Shown in pieces: positions 25,238 through 34,258 of a stretch of DNA of 64,000 nucleotides. The DNA is from Collinsella aerofaciens (lineage in GTDB: Bacteria > Actinomycetota > Coriobacteriia > Coriobacteriales > Coriobacteriaceae): contig NZ_WWSY01000005.1 of NCBI RefSeq assembly GCF_009876115.1, positions 66,851 to 130,850 on the forward strand, read 5' to 3'. The notes under the pieces are model-generated. The model did not search any database and was not told where the DNA came from. It saw only the letters and a program-made list of their open reading frames with translations. The position numbers were made by a program, and so were the translations under genes. The number at the start of each line of letters is the position of its first letter. Positions within the stretch are counted from its first letter, which is position 1.

Positions 25238-26602
25238 CTAGTTCTTCAGCGAGTTCAGCGGCGCCGGGAAGCGTCCACCGCGATGGGCAAGCACGGTGCC
25301 GGCGTTGGGGTTCACCGGCATGATGGGCGCACGGCCGAACAGGCCGCCGTACTCGACGCAGTCGCCCACGCCCTTGCCGATGGCGGGAATCACGCGGACG
25401 GCCGTGGTCTTGTTGTTGATGACGCCGATGGCCATCTCGTCGGCGATGATGCCGGCGATGGTCTCGACCGGGGTGTCGCCGGGGATGGCGATCATGTCCA
25501 GGCCGACGGAGCACACGCAGGTCATGGCCTCGAGCTTCTCGAGCGAAAGCGCACCGGCCTCGACGGCGGCGATCATGCCGGCATCCTCGGACACGGGAAT
25601 GAAAGCGCCGGAAAGACCGCCCACGCTGGAACTGGCCATGACGCCGCCCTTCTTGACGGCATCGTTGAGCATGGCGAGCGCGCAGGTCGTGCCCGGGCCG
25701 CCGCAGGTGCCCACGCCGATGATCTCGAGAATGCGGGCAACGGAGTCGCCGATGGCAGGCGTGGGGGCCAGCGACAGGTCGACGATGCCCTTCTCGACAC
25801 CCAGGCGATGGGCGGCCTCGCGGCTCATGAGCTCGCCGGCGCGGGTGATCTTAAAGGCGGTCTGCTTAATCTTCTCGGCGACTTCCATCATCGATGCGGA
25901 ATCGGGCAGCGTCTCCAGGGCTGCGGCCATAACGCCGGGGCCCGAGACGCCTACGTTGATGACGGCGTCGGCCTCGCCACCGCCGTGGACGGCGCCCGCC
26001 ATAAACGGGGAGTCCTCGACCATGTTGGCAAAGCAGACAAACTTGGAAGCGCCGACGGAATCCTGGTCGGCCGTGAGTTTAGCGGCATCGATGATGGTCT
26101 GGGCGGCCATAAGCACGGCGTCCATGTTGATGCCAGCACGCAGGCTGGCGACGTTGACGCTGGAGCAGACGCGGCTGGTGGTAGCGAGCGCCTGGGGGAT
26201 GGACTGGATGACGCGGCGGTCGGCGTCACCGATGCCCTTCTGGACGAGTGCGGAGAAGCCGCCCAGGTAATCGATGCCGAGCGTTTCGGCCGCGCGGTCG
26301 AGGGCATGCGCGATGGGGGTGAGGTCCTCATCCTTGCAGCATGCGGCGATCTGTGCCACCGGGGTGACGGAAACGCGCTTGTTGACGATGGGGATACCGT
26401 ACTCGCGCTCGAGGTTCTCGGCGGTCTCGACCAGATGCTCAGCCGTGTGCGTCACGTGGTCGTAGATCTTCGTGCACATGCGGTCGAGGTTCTCGTCGCC
26501 GCAACCCATGAGCGAAACACCCATGGTGATGGTCCTGATGTCGAGGTTCTGTTCCTCAACCATGCCGCGGGTTTCCGCGATTTCTGCGGGCGTGATCGCC
26601 AT
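25238..26602 (-). CDS. UPF0210/DUF711 family protein (PFL-like fold)
   Basis: 454 residues. It belongs to the DUF711 family, which adopts a pyruvate formate-lyase-like fold without a known reaction. Supporting patterns: [22 protein letters not shown] near the N-terminus, the glycine-rich [25 protein letters not shown], and the C-terminal [13 protein letters not shown]. The start is taken at MAITPAE (26602), the conserved family start. In many genomes a small ACT-domain protein (UPF0237) precedes it; none is seen here. Confidence 0.9.
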   Translation of the reverse strand: MAITPAEIAETRGMVEEQNLDIRTITMGVSLMGCGDENLDRMCTKIYDHVTHTAEHLVETAENLEREYGIPIVNKRVSVTPVAQIAACCKDEDLTPIAHALDRAAETLGIDYLGGFSALVQKGIGDADRRVIQSIPQALATTSRVCSSVNVASLRAGINMDAVLMAAQTIIDAAKLTADQDSVGASKFVCFANMVEDSPFMAGAVHGGGEADAVINVGVSGPGVMAAALETLPDSASMMEVAEKIKQTAFKITRAGELMSREAAHRLGVEKGIVDLSLAPTPAIGDSVARILEIIGVGTCGGPGTTCALAMLNDAVKKGGVMASSSVGGLSGAFIPVSEDAGMIAAVEAGALSLEKLEAMTCVCSVGLDMIAIPGDTPVETIAGIIADEMAIGVINNKTTAVRVIPAIGKGVGDCVEYGGLFGRAPIMPVNPNAGTVLAHRGGRFPAPLNSLKN

Positions 26603-26647
26603 CCTTGCGCTCCTATCTGCCAAAACGAGCATAGTCTTATCTATTCT

Positions 26648-26685
26648 AACGTGCCGCACGTGCCAAGTGGCGCATGCGGCACGTT
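26648..26685. terminator. Palindromic terminator between DUF711 and metH
   Basis: AACGTGCCGCA / TGCGGCACGTT outer stem with a further inner stem around AAG. It lies between metH (upstream on the minus strand) and the DUF711 gene. Confidence 0.65.
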
Positions 26686-26710
26686 TTGGTGCTCGGTTGT
26701 TTCCGTTGTG

Positions 26711-29269
26711 TTACTGCCCAAAGACCTCTTCGGCGATGCGCGCGCTTTCGGCGGCATCCTTGGCGTAGTAGTCCGCGCCGATCTGCTTGGCGTATTCGGG
26801 GGTGAGCACGGCGCCGCCCACGATGATCTTGACGCCCGGAATCTCGGCATGGAGCAGCTTGATGGTCTCCTCCATGGCGACGACGGTGGTGGTCATAAGC
26901 GCCGAGAGGCCGACGAGTTTGATATCGCGCTCCTTGACGGTCTTGAGTACCTCCTGCGGATCGACGTCGCGGCCCAGGTCAAAGACGGTGTAGCCGTAGT
27001 TGTCGAGCAGCATTTTGACGATATTCTTGCCGATATCGTGGATGTCGCCCTTGACGGTGGCCACGCAGATCTTGCCCTTGTCGGCAATCTCGCCGGCGGG
27101 CATCAGGCGCTTGATGGTGTCGAAGCCCACACGCGCGGCCTCGGCCGAGGCCATGAGCTGCGGCAAGAAGAACTTGCCCTGGTCAAAGAGGACGCCCACC
27201 TCGTCGAGGGCGGGGATAAAGTGATTGTTGATGAGGTCCATAGCGTCGTGGTCTGCCAGCAGACGCTCGGTCTCGGCAGCGATCTCTCCCTTGCGGCCCG
27301 AGACGACCATGCGACGAATCGGGTCGTCGTTGCCGTCGGTGCCGGCGGTGCCGGCAGCGGGCGCGGTGTCGGTCGATGCGGCCTGAGCCGCTGCCGGGTT
27401 GGCGGCGATCTTGTACGGATCGGTCCAGCCGGCATAGCGCTCGATGTATCCGGTCGAGCCCTCGTCCTCAACGCTCAGGACGCGATAGCTGTAGACGGTA
27501 TCCATAAAGCGCTTGGAGCCCGGGTTCATGATGGGGGCGTCCAGGCCCGCGCCAAACGCGGCGGCCAAAAAGACTGAGCCCAGCAACGGGCGGGCAGGCA
27601 GGCCAAAGCTGATATTCGACACGCCGAGCGCGCATTTGACGCCCAGACGCTCCTTGCACAGGGACATGGCGCGTAGGATCTGCTCGGCCTGGCGTTGATT
27701 GGTCGAGGCGGTCATGACCAGGCAGTCGATGAGGATACGGTCCGGGCCGATGCCGTAGCGGGCGGCCTCGGCCACGATGCGTTCGGCGATGGCAAAGCGG
27801 GCCTCGGCGGTATCGGGGATGCCGCCTTCGTCGAGCGTAAGGCCGACGACGTTGGTTCCATAGTGGGCGACCAGCGGAAAGATCTCATCCATGATCTGCT
27901 GCTTGCCATTGACCGAGTTGATGATGGGCTTGCCGGCGTAGCGACGTACGGCGGCCTCGACGGCGGCGGGGTCGGTGGAGTCGATCTGCAGCGGCAGCAG
28001 CGTGGAGCCTTGGAGCTGCTCGGTCGCTTGCTGGATGACCTTGACCTCGTCGATCTCGGGCAGGCCCACGTTGACGTCCAGGATGTCGGCGCCCTGTTCT
28101 TGCTGGCTGATGCCCTGGCTCACGACGTAGTCCAGGTCGCCGTCGCGCAGGGCCTGCTGCAGGCGCTTTTTGCCGGTGGGATTGATGCGCTCGCCGATGA
28201 CGGCAATCTTGTGGCCGTCGCAGGGAAGGTCCACCACAGTCTGGGCACTTGTGACCGACATGCTGGGCTTGCGGTGGCGCGGACTGGGCGTGTGGTTATC
28301 GATAAGCGTGCGCAAGGCGGCCATGTGCGCCGGCGTGGTGCCGCAGCAGCCGCCCACGACGCTCACGCCGTCCTCAATCATGCCGGCGACGGCTTTGGCG
28401 TATTCGGGGGCCTGGATGTCAAAGACGGTATTACCGTCGTCGTCCACGTGGGGCAGTCCCGCATTGGCCTGCACCATAACGGGTTTGTCCGTAACGGTGA
28501 GCATACGTGCGGCGAGCCCTCGGAGCTCGGCCGGTCCCTGGCTGCAGTTGATGCCCAAAACGTCGGCGCCGATGGCGTCGAGCGTGATGGCGGCCACCTC
28601 GGGACTCGTGCCCAGGAACGTGCGACCGTCTTCCTCAAAGGTCATGGTGGCAAAGACGGGCAGGTCGGAGTTCTCGCGGCAGGCGAGGACGGCCGCCTTG
28701 ATCTCGGCAAGGTCGGTCATGGTCTCGATAATAAAGAGGTCCACGCCCGCATCGACGCCGGCGCGCACTTCCTCGGCAAAGAGGTCGTAGGCCTCGTCGA
28801 AGCTGAGGGTGCCCAGGGGGCGAAGCAGCGCACCGATGGGGCCGATGTCGCCGGCGACGTAATGGGCACCGGCCGCGCGGGCGCAAGAGACCGCGGCGGC
28901 AAAGACATCTGCCACGGTGGCGGCGCCGTCGAGCTTGTGGGCGTTGGCGCCAAAGGTGTTGGCGGTGATTACGTCGCAGCCAGCCTCGACGTACTGGCGC
29001 TGGATATCGGTAATGACCTGTGGCTCCTCAAAGTTGAGCAGCTCGGGCAGGGCGCCCGCCTTCATGCCAGCGGCCTGCAACATGGTGCCCATGCCGCCGT
29101 CGAACAGCAGGTGTCCCGTGCCCTCGATGGCCGCACACAGGCGATCGTCCTTAATGCGAAGGTCGTCGATCGTGCGCGTCTTGTACGTGGCGCCATTACG
29201 GCGTGCGGCATCAACGGGTGCCGCCAGCGCGGCACCGTCCAGATCATGAGTGATAAGCGGAGTAAACAT
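26711..29269 (-). CDS. metH: Cobalamin-dependent methionine synthase, core without activation domain
   Basis: 852 residues. It transfers methyl from methyltetrahydrofolate through cobalamin to homocysteine. Domains in order: homocysteine-binding barrel with zinc-site cysteines (GINCSQGP; GGCCGTTP), pterin-binding barrel (IGERINPTGKKR; DVNVG; NSVNGK), cobalamin cap, and B12 domain with DIHDIGKNIV. It ends there, about 350 residues short of E. coli MetH; the SAM-binding reactivation domain is absent and is probably supplied by the next gene. An odd N-terminal ~50 residues precede the barrel and the true start may be internal. An Ala/Thr-rich linker lies between the pterin and cobalamin parts. 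Confidence 0.95.
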   Translation of the reverse strand: MFTPLITHDLDGAALAAPVDAARRNGATYKTRTIDDLRIKDDRLCAAIEGTGHLLFDGGMGTMLQAAGMKAGALPELLNFEEPQVITDIQRQYVEAGCDVITANTFGANAHKLDGAATVADVFAAAVSCARAAGAHYVAGDIGPIGALLRPLGTLSFDEAYDLFAEEVRAGVDAGVDLFIIETMTDLAEIKAAVLACRENSDLPVFATMTFEEDGRTFLGTSPEVAAITLDAIGADVLGINCSQGPAELRGLAARMLTVTDKPVMVQANAGLPHVDDDGNTVFDIQAPEYAKAVAGMIEDGVSVVGGCCGTTPAHMAALRTLIDNHTPSPRHRKPSMSVTSAQTVVDLPCDGHKIAVIGERINPTGKKRLQQALRDGDLDYVVSQGISQQEQGADILDVNVGLPEIDEVKVIQQATEQLQGSTLLPLQIDSTDPAAVEAAVRRYAGKPIINSVNGKQQIMDEIFPLVAHYGTNVVGLTLDEGGIPDTAEARFAIAERIVAEAARYGIGPDRILIDCLVMTASTNQRQAEQILRAMSLCKERLGVKCALGVSNISFGLPARPLLGSVFLAAAFGAGLDAPIMNPGSKRFMDTVYSYRVLSVEDEGSTGYIERYAGWTDPYKIAANPAAAQAASTDTAPAAGTAGTDGNDDPIRRMVVSGRKGEIAAETERLLADHDAMDLINNHFIPALDEVGVLFDQGKFFLPQLMASAEAARVGFDTIKRLMPAGEIADKGKICVATVKGDIHDIGKNIVKMLLDNYGYTVFDLGRDVDPQEVLKTVKERDIKLVGLSALMTTTVVAMEETIKLLHAEIPGVKIIVGGAVLTPEYAKQIGADYYAKDAAESARIAEEVFGQ

Positions 29270-29278
29270 CGGGGGCTC

Positions 29279-30067
29279 CTAATGGCTGGAATAGCAGGTG
29301 GTGTGGGCGGCGCGGAAGCGGCAGTGCTCGCGCATGCGGCAGATATTGCAGGTGGGGCGGCTCTGGGCGTCGTGGACTTCGCCGTCAAACAGACCGATCA
29401 CCGCGGTCACGCTCTTGGTGGGCATGAGCAGGCTGGTGGGGGTGACGGTAAGTCCAATGAGGCGCGTGGCGTTGAGTGCATCCACGATCGAGCGCTGGGC
29501 AGAGAGCGGGCAGTCGCCATAGCCGGGACTGAAGCGCCAGTTGCCGGCGAGCCCGTGTGCGGCGGCCGCAGCATTGACTTGCTGGTCCATCTGCTCGACG
29601 GCGGCCTCCACGTAGGCGGAGCATGCGGCGTCGAGCACGGCTCCCTCTAGGGGCTGCTGAGCTCCCGTGGTGCGCAGACGGCGTTCGGCGTCCATGCCGA
29701 GGGTGCATGCCATGAGTGCGGCAAAGCGGGCGTCTTTGAGGTGGCGATAGATATCGCGACCGCGCAGTTCAACGTTGGTGCCGACTAAGCGAATGCAGGG
29801 CTCGCCCTGTTCATCGACGCCCGTGGCATCGATGGCAAATATGCGGCGCACGCCACGGGGCTCAATGTCCAGCTCCAGACGCTCAACGACAAGCTCAATA
29901 CGCTGCGCTAGCTCGGGCTCAATCTGCTGGCCGCCGTAGCCCAGATACCGCAGCATCTCGGCACGGTCGACACGAGGATGGTGGGCAGCGTCGATACGGT
30001 AAAGCGCCGGCGACGCAAGGTCGGCCGGCACTTCAACAACGGTTGTATCGATGTGCGGTTTTTCCAT
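29279..30067 (-). CDS. Stand-alone methionine synthase activation-domain protein
   Basis: 262 residues from ATG 30067, overlapping the metF stop (TAATG). The core matches the MetH reactivation domain: RFSPGYGDCPLSAQRSIVDAL followed by TPTSLLMPTKSVTAVIGL. It would bind SAM and remethylate oxidised cobalamin on MetH in trans, as in organisms with split MetH. The C-terminus carries a cysteine cluster, CNICRMREHC, not part of the E. coli domain, perhaps a metal or Fe-S site. It is sandwiched between metF and metH, nine bases from metH, giving a metF-activator-metH operon. Confidence 0.88.
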   Translation of the reverse strand: MEKPHIDTTVVEVPADLASPALYRIDAAHHPRVDRAEMLRYLGYGGQQIEPELAQRIELVVERLELDIEPRGVRRIFAIDATGVDEQGEPCIRLVGTNVELRGRDIYRHLKDARFAALMACTLGMDAERRLRTTGAQQPLEGAVLDAACSAYVEAAVEQMDQQVNAAAAAHGLAGNWRFSPGYGDCPLSAQRSIVDALNATRLIGLTVTPTSLLMPTKSVTAVIGLFDGEVHDAQSRPTCNICRMREHCRFRAAHTTCYSSH

Positions 30068-30939
30068 TACCCCAGACGCTCCATAATGGTCGCGGCGATT
30101 GCAGGACGGTTCATAGTGTACAGGTGCAGACCGTCGGCGCCGTGCTCCTTGAGGTCGCAAAGCTGGCGGGCGGCATAATCTACACCGGCTGCCTGCAGGC
30201 TCTCGGGGTCGTTCTCGTATTTGGCGAGGATCTTGATGACGGGGGAGGGCAGCGACGCGCCGCACATAAAGACCATGCGGCTGATCTGCGACTTGCCCAT
30301 AAACGGCATGATGCCCGCGGTAATAGGCACGGTGATGCCGGCCTTGTCGGCAAGCTCGCGGAAGCGATAGAAGCACTCGTTATCAAAGAAGAGCTGCGTC
30401 ACAAAGAAGCTCGCGCCGGCGTCTTGCTTTTGCTTGAGGTGCTCGACCGAGAGGCTGAGATCCTCGCAGGCAATGTGGCCCTCGGGGTAGGCTGCGGCGC
30501 CCACGCAAAAGCCGGCGTCGACGAGCTCGGGGATGAGGTCACGGGCGTAGGCGTAGTCGGAGGCGGGCTTGTCGTCCTCAGTCGCGCCAGCGGGAAGATC
30601 GCCACGCAGGGCCAGGATGTTTTCAACGCCGGCGGTGCGATACTCGTCGATCTTGGCGGCGATATCGGCGCGCGAGCGGCCCACACAGGTAAGGTGTGCC
30701 ACCGAGGGTGTATCGAATTCGCTCGTAATCATATGCGCGATGGGGGCGGTGGTGGCACCGTTGCCCGAGCCGCCGGCCGAGCAGGTGACCGAGACAAAGC
30801 TCGGCGAAAGCTTGCACAGATTGCCTGCCACCTCGCGAGCCGTGTCGAGGGTCAGCTCGCCCTTGGGCGGGAACATCTCAAACGAAATGGGCGCGGTGCC
30901 CTGGGATGCTGCCTGCTTAAAAACCTCGTCGACGCGCAT
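30067..30939 (-). CDS. metF: Methylenetetrahydrofolate reductase
   Basis: 290 residues. It makes the methyltetrahydrofolate used by MetH. The barrel begins ISFEMFPPKGEL and contains SVTCSAGGSG, AHLTCVGR, ILALRGD and the flavin/folate-site stretch FFVTQLFFDNECFYRF. ATG 30939 is chosen because AGGAGC lies upstream; an in-frame extension to 31005 has no support. First gene of the minus-strand methionine operon. I found no SAM riboswitch upstream, only a short CACCG/CGGTG hairpin. Confidence 0.95.
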   Translation of the reverse strand: MRVDEVFKQAASQGTAPISFEMFPPKGELTLDTAREVAGNLCKLSPSFVSVTCSAGGSGNGATTAPIAHMITSEFDTPSVAHLTCVGRSRADIAAKIDEYRTAGVENILALRGDLPAGATEDDKPASDYAYARDLIPELVDAGFCVGAAAYPEGHIACEDLSLSVEHLKQKQDAGASFFVTQLFFDNECFYRFRELADKAGITVPITAGIMPFMGKSQISRMVFMCGASLPSPVIKILAKYENDPESLQAAGVDYAARQLCDLKEHGADGLHLYTMNRPAIAATIMERLG

Positions 30940-31029
30940 ATCGTGCTCCTTTAGATACGTAATAGTGTGATGTGTTTTAAGGATTCTACAGCACCGCTGT
31001 GTCACGGTGGAGTTTCACTCGCTATTTGG

Positions 31030-31282
31030 GGATACCAATCGAAAATGCTTCGCTATCGGCATTTCCTATAACAGAGCGGTCAATGTAGGAAAGGGCTATA
31101 TTGAATGGTATCTGATGCGAAATACCAGTTAATAGAGCCCCATCCCAAATTGACTACCCTTAAACTATGGGGAGAGGTCTGCAATTTATACAGTTGATTG
31201 GCTGTTGAGGGTGGCAACGCCGCCGCGATGCGTTAACCTCATTGATTGGTTTCGCGACAGCAACATAACGGTAATGTTGCGG
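31030..31282 (+). promoter_or_regulatory. Dyads in the metF-glnN divergent region
   Basis: The 426 bases between metF and glnN have no gene but several symmetric words. TGGTAT-N10-ATACCA (31106-31127) has an extra half site ATACCA near 31031. GCAACAT-N7-ATGTTGC (31260-31280) lies about 85 bases before glnN. These are candidate operators, possibly nitrogen-responsive for glnN; no consensus for a named regulator fits. Confidence 0.4.
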
Positions 31283-31365
31283 AAACACGACGAGCCTAAT
31301 CTATGACTCGTTCGTTAGTAATCAACACCGCATCTCACGCGGTGCCGATACGAAGGGAGTTCCGT

Positions 31366-33453
31366 ATGGCCGATCTTACTGACCGCTTCGGGACCATGGT
31401 GTTCTCTGAGGAAGTCATGAAGGACTACCTCCCCAAGGACATTTGGAAGCGCCTTGCTGCAACCCTCGAGGACGGTGAGCCGCTCGACCTGGATGTGGCC
31501 AACGCCGTTGCCCACGCCATGAAGGTCTGGGCCATCTCCAAGGGCGCGACGCACTACGCGCACTGGTTCCAGCCGCTTTCGGGCATTACTTCCGAGAAGC
31601 ACGACAGCTTCCTCGAGCCCAACCACGACGGCACCGCCATTACCAAGTTTACGGGCAAGAACCTCATCCAGGGCGAGCCCGATGCCTCCAGCTTCCCCAA
31701 CGGCGGTCTGCGTGCCACCTTCGAGGCCCGTGGCTACACCGCTTGGGATCCCACTAGCCCCGCTTTTATCAAGGACGATGTCCTGTGCATCCCCACGGCT
31801 TTCTGCTCCTACACGGGCGAGGCCCTGGACAAGAAGACCCCGCTGCTGCGTTCCATGACTGCGCTCTCGCGTGAGTCCAAGCGCGTTTTGGCGCTGTTTG
31901 GCAAGACTCCCAAGAAGGTTGTTCCTTCCGTGGGCGACGAGCAGGAGTACTTCCTGATCAAGAAGGACGCCTACCGCAAACGCAAGGACCTGGTTATCAC
32001 CGGCCGCACCCTCTTTGGCGCCGCTCCCTGCAAGGGCCAGGAGCTCGAGGAGCACTACTTTGGCGCTATCCGCCCCACCGTCTCGGCCTATATGAAGGAC
32101 CTGGACGATGAGCTGTGGGCGCTCGGCATTCCCGCTAAGACCAAGCACAACGAGGTCGCTCCCTGCCAGCATGAGCTCGCACCGGTCTATGGCGAGGTCA
32201 ACGAGGCCATCGACCAGAACCTGGTCATGATGGAGAAGATGAAGCTCATTGCCTCCCGCCACGACTTGGTCTGCCTGCTGCACGAGAAGCCCTTCGAGGG
32301 CATCAACGGTTCGGGCAAGCACAACAACTGGTCGCTTGGCACCGAGTCCGAGAATCTGCTCGACCCGGGCGACACCCCGCTCGACAACCTGCAGTTCATC
32401 GTCTTCCTCACCGCGGTGATCGAGGCCGTCGATAACTATCAGGAGCTCCTGCGTGCCTCCGTTGCCTCGGCCGGCAACGATCATCGTCTGGGCGCCAATG
32501 AGGCTCCTCCGGCGATTATGTCCATCTTCCTGGGCGACCAGCTTACCGAGGTCGTCGAGAAGATCATCGATGGCAAGGCTTCCGTCCATGCCACGCGCGG
32601 CGTGCTCGACCTGGGCGCCGATACCCTGCCCAAGCTGATGCAGGACAACACCGACCGCAACCGCACCTCCCCGTTTGCCTTCACCGGCAACAAGTTCGAG
32701 TTCCGTGCCTGCGGCTCCGAGCAGAACGTCTCCGACTCCAACCTGGTGCTCGATGCCGCCGTGGCCAAGTCGCTCAAGTCCTTCGCCGATGCCCTTGAGG
32801 GTACGCCCGAGGATGATTTCCAGGACGCCGCGCTCGAGTACTGCAAGAAGGTCCTGACCGACCACCAGCGTATCCTCTTCTCCGGTGACGGCTACTCCGA
32901 TGAGTGGCCCGTCGAGGCCGAGAAGCGCGGCCTTGCCAACAACAAGACCACGGCCGACGCCCTGCCCGCCTTTGTTTCCGATAAGGCCATTGCGCTCTTT
33001 GAGGAGACGGGCGTCCTGACCAAGGCCGAGGCTCAGTGCCGCTACGACTGCAAGCTCGAGAAGTACAACAAGCTCATGAACATCGAGGCCACCACGATGG
33101 TTCGCGAGGCGCGTCGTACCTATCGCCCGGTCATCACCGCCTATGCCACCAAGGTCGCTAAGGGCCTGGAGGCAATCCGCGCTGCCGGCGCCGATGCTGC
33201 CATGCAGTGCGAGCAGAACACGCTCAACAAGCTCTGCAACGGCATCACCGCCATCAACGACTCCATCAAGGCGCTCGACGCCGTGCATCAGAAGGCCGAG
33301 GCCCTCGATGGCCAGGAGCAGGCCAATGTGTATGCACACGAGGTCGTTCCCGCTATGGATACGCTGCGCGCCGCCGTGGATGCCATGGAGGAGATCGTGG
33401 CAGCCGACTACTGGCCGGTCCCGACCTACGACGACATCCTGTTCTACGTGTAG
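31366..33453 (+). CDS. glnN: Glutamine synthetase, type III
   Basis: 695 residues, the long GSIII class rather than GlnA (~450-470). It makes glutamine from glutamate, ammonia and ATP. It begins [28 protein letters not shown] catalytic-region words include [47 protein letters not shown] and [17 protein letters not shown] 31366 has GAAGGGAG upstream. Transcribed alone, with a strong terminator after it. Dyads upstream may control it by nitrogen state (inference). Confidence 0.97.
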   Translation: MADLTDRFGTMVFSEEVMKDYLPKDIWKRLAATLEDGEPLDLDVANAVAHAMKVWAISKGATHYAHWFQPLSGITSEKHDSFLEPNHDGTAITKFTGKNLIQGEPDASSFPNGGLRATFEARGYTAWDPTSPAFIKDDVLCIPTAFCSYTGEALDKKTPLLRSMTALSRESKRVLALFGKTPKKVVPSVGDEQEYFLIKKDAYRKRKDLVITGRTLFGAAPCKGQELEEHYFGAIRPTVSAYMKDLDDELWALGIPAKTKHNEVAPCQHELAPVYGEVNEAIDQNLVMMEKMKLIASRHDLVCLLHEKPFEGINGSGKHNNWSLGTESENLLDPGDTPLDNLQFIVFLTAVIEAVDNYQELLRASVASAGNDHRLGANEAPPAIMSIFLGDQLTEVVEKIIDGKASVHATRGVLDLGADTLPKLMQDNTDRNRTSPFAFTGNKFEFRACGSEQNVSDSNLVLDAAVAKSLKSFADALEGTPEDDFQDAALEYCKKVLTDHQRILFSGDGYSDEWPVEAEKRGLANNKTTADALPAFVSDKAIALFEETGVLTKAEAQCRYDCKLEKYNKLMNIEATTMVREARRTYRPVITAYATKVAKGLEAIRAAGADAAMQCEQNTLNKLCNGITAINDSIKALDAVHQKAEALDGQEQANVYAHEVVPAMDTLRAAVDAMEEIVAADYWPVPTYDDILFYV

Positions 33454-33480
33454 GACTGGGACAGCATACCGTCACGGTTG

Positions 33481-33519
33481 AAAGCCGGGGTCCGCATCGC
33501 GCGGGCCCCGGCTTTTTGT
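33481..33519 (+). terminator. Terminator of glnN
   Basis: AAAGCCGGGGTCCGC pairs with GCGGGCCCCGGCTTT, followed by TT; intrinsic terminator 27 bases after the stop. Confidence 0.93.
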
Positions 33520-33576
33520 TTGCGAGGGACGCTTTGGAGTCCGTTTTGCAACTGATTCGCCCGCGCAATAAGGGGT

Positions 33577-33797
33577 TGTGGGCAAAAAACGTCAAATATG
33601 AGTACTGTCACAAGTCCTGTAGCATTATCTTTTTGAAAAAGACGCAGAATTACGCAACATATATCCAAGTACTTGGCTGATAAACGCCTGCATTTCCTCC
33701 GCCGTAGGACGCTTGGCGTCCAAATTGTCTTCTGATGGCATGAAATCGCTGTTACTAAATTGGTAACAGTACTCATATTTGCTATTTTTTGCCCACA
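33577..33797. mobile_element. MITE-like element with 35-bp inverted ends
   Basis: The ends 33577-33611 and 33763-33797 are inverted repeats matching at 31 of 35 positions (pattern TGTGGGCAAAAAA-NNN-CAAATATGAGTACTG, then TNAC). The 221-bp unit is AT-richer than the surroundings and sits between glnN and tRNA-Glu. It encloses a 38-codon reading frame on the minus strand. No target-site duplication is obvious. It may be a miniature transposon or a structured regulatory cassette. Confidence 0.6.
33625..33741 (-). CDS. Possible 38-residue microprotein inside the inverted-repeat element
   Basis: An ATG-initiated frame of 38 codons beginning MPSEDNLDAKRPTAEEMQAF and ending in a basic SFSKR tail. 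The reading (charged start, amphipathic ISQVLGYMLR helix) looks protein-like, but length alone is not significant and no strong ribosome site is seen. It may be a decayed tail of a larger gene. Confidence 0.3.
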   Translation of the reverse strand: MPSEDNLDAKRPTAEEMQAFISQVLGYMLRNSASFSKR

Positions 33798-33831
33798 GGC
33801 CCTTGGATGACAGTGTGATTTAATGCCCTTG

Positions 33832-33919
33832 GGGTTCGAAACCCGGCGTATGGGTAGCAAAAAGCCCGCCACCGAATTGGTAACGGGCTTCTCAGATTCT
33901 GTGGTGCCCCCAGCGGGAT
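33832..33919. repeat. tRNA-Glu neighbourhood duplicate (relic)
   Basis: A diverged copy of 34019-34106, displaced by 187 bases. It holds a T-arm-like GGTTCGAAACCCGGC (33833 on), a terminator-like hairpin (33862-33890), and 18 bases identical to the tRNA-Glu 3' end (33902-33919). It suggests a tandem duplication or an old integration at the tRNA gene. Confidence 0.7.
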
Positions 33920-33984
33920 GTCCGCGTGCGGCTGGCGCCGCCCGCTTTCGCTGCGTCGCTCCGCTCCTTGCGTGCTGCGCTGGA

Positions 33985-34035
33985 AAACGCTTCGCGTTTC
34001 CTCAGCTCCGCACCCTGTCGGGTTCGAATCCCGGC
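33985..34035 (+). repeat. T-arm relic with AAACGC hairpin near tRNA-Glu
   Basis: Reads AAACGC-TTC-GCGTTT (33985-33999), 8 bases, CCGCACCCT (34008-34016), then a T-arm-like GTCGGGTTCGAATCCCGGC (34017-34035). In reverse this is T-arm complement, AGGGTGCGG, hairpin: the same order as beside tmRNA at 14642-14696. There is no complete tRNA here. Confidence 0.7.
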
Positions 34036-34045
34036 ATATCGGTAG

Positions 34046-34078
34046 CAAAAAGCCCGTCACCGCGGGGGTACGGGCTTC
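34046..34078 (-). terminator. Terminator of tRNA-Glu
   Basis: Minus strand AGCCCGT pairs with ACGGGCT (34051-34076), followed by a TTTT run, ten bases beyond the tRNA 3' end. Confidence 0.8.
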
Positions 34079-34088
34079 TTAATTTAAA

Positions 34089-34165
34089 TGGTGCCCCCAG
34101 CGGGATTCGAACCCGCGATATCCACCTTGAAAGGGTGGCGTCCTTGGCCGCTAGACGATGGGGAC
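34089..34165 (-). tRNA. tRNA-Glu (anticodon UUC)
   Basis: 77 bases including encoded CCA. On the minus strand it begins GTCCCCATCGTCTAGCGGCC, has anticodon loop CTTTCAA with TTC, T-arm GCGGGTTCGAATCCCGC and ends GGGGGCACCA. The acceptor stem pairs GTCCCCA with TGGGGGC with one G-U. It is the substrate class from which the GatCAB pathway starts (glutamylation), though GatCAB itself acts on mischarged tRNA-Gln. Confidence 0.96.
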
Positions 34166-34224
34166 AGCGGGAAAGAGTATAGCAGACTTTTTTGCCGGCG
34201 CGTATATCGTTGGCAAACTGGAAA

Positions 34225-34258
34225 ACCACCACAAAGGTGCCTGTCCCCTTTGTGGTGG
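34225..34258. repeat. GGGACAG-loop hairpin, copy 2
   Basis: Same hairpin as 1106-1140 in reverse: CCACCACAAAGG stem with loop GGACAGGCA on the minus strand. It abuts the stop codon of the murT-gatD gene and probably ends its transcript. Confidence 0.8.

Noticed and set aside
30940..31029. SAM or cobalamin riboswitch before metF
   Set aside because: Only a small CACCG/CGGTG hairpin is seen; conserved riboswitch cores are absent.
34017..34035. Second tRNA gene on the plus strand
   Set aside because: Only a T-arm-like segment is present; no D-arm, anticodon arm or acceptor pairing could be found.
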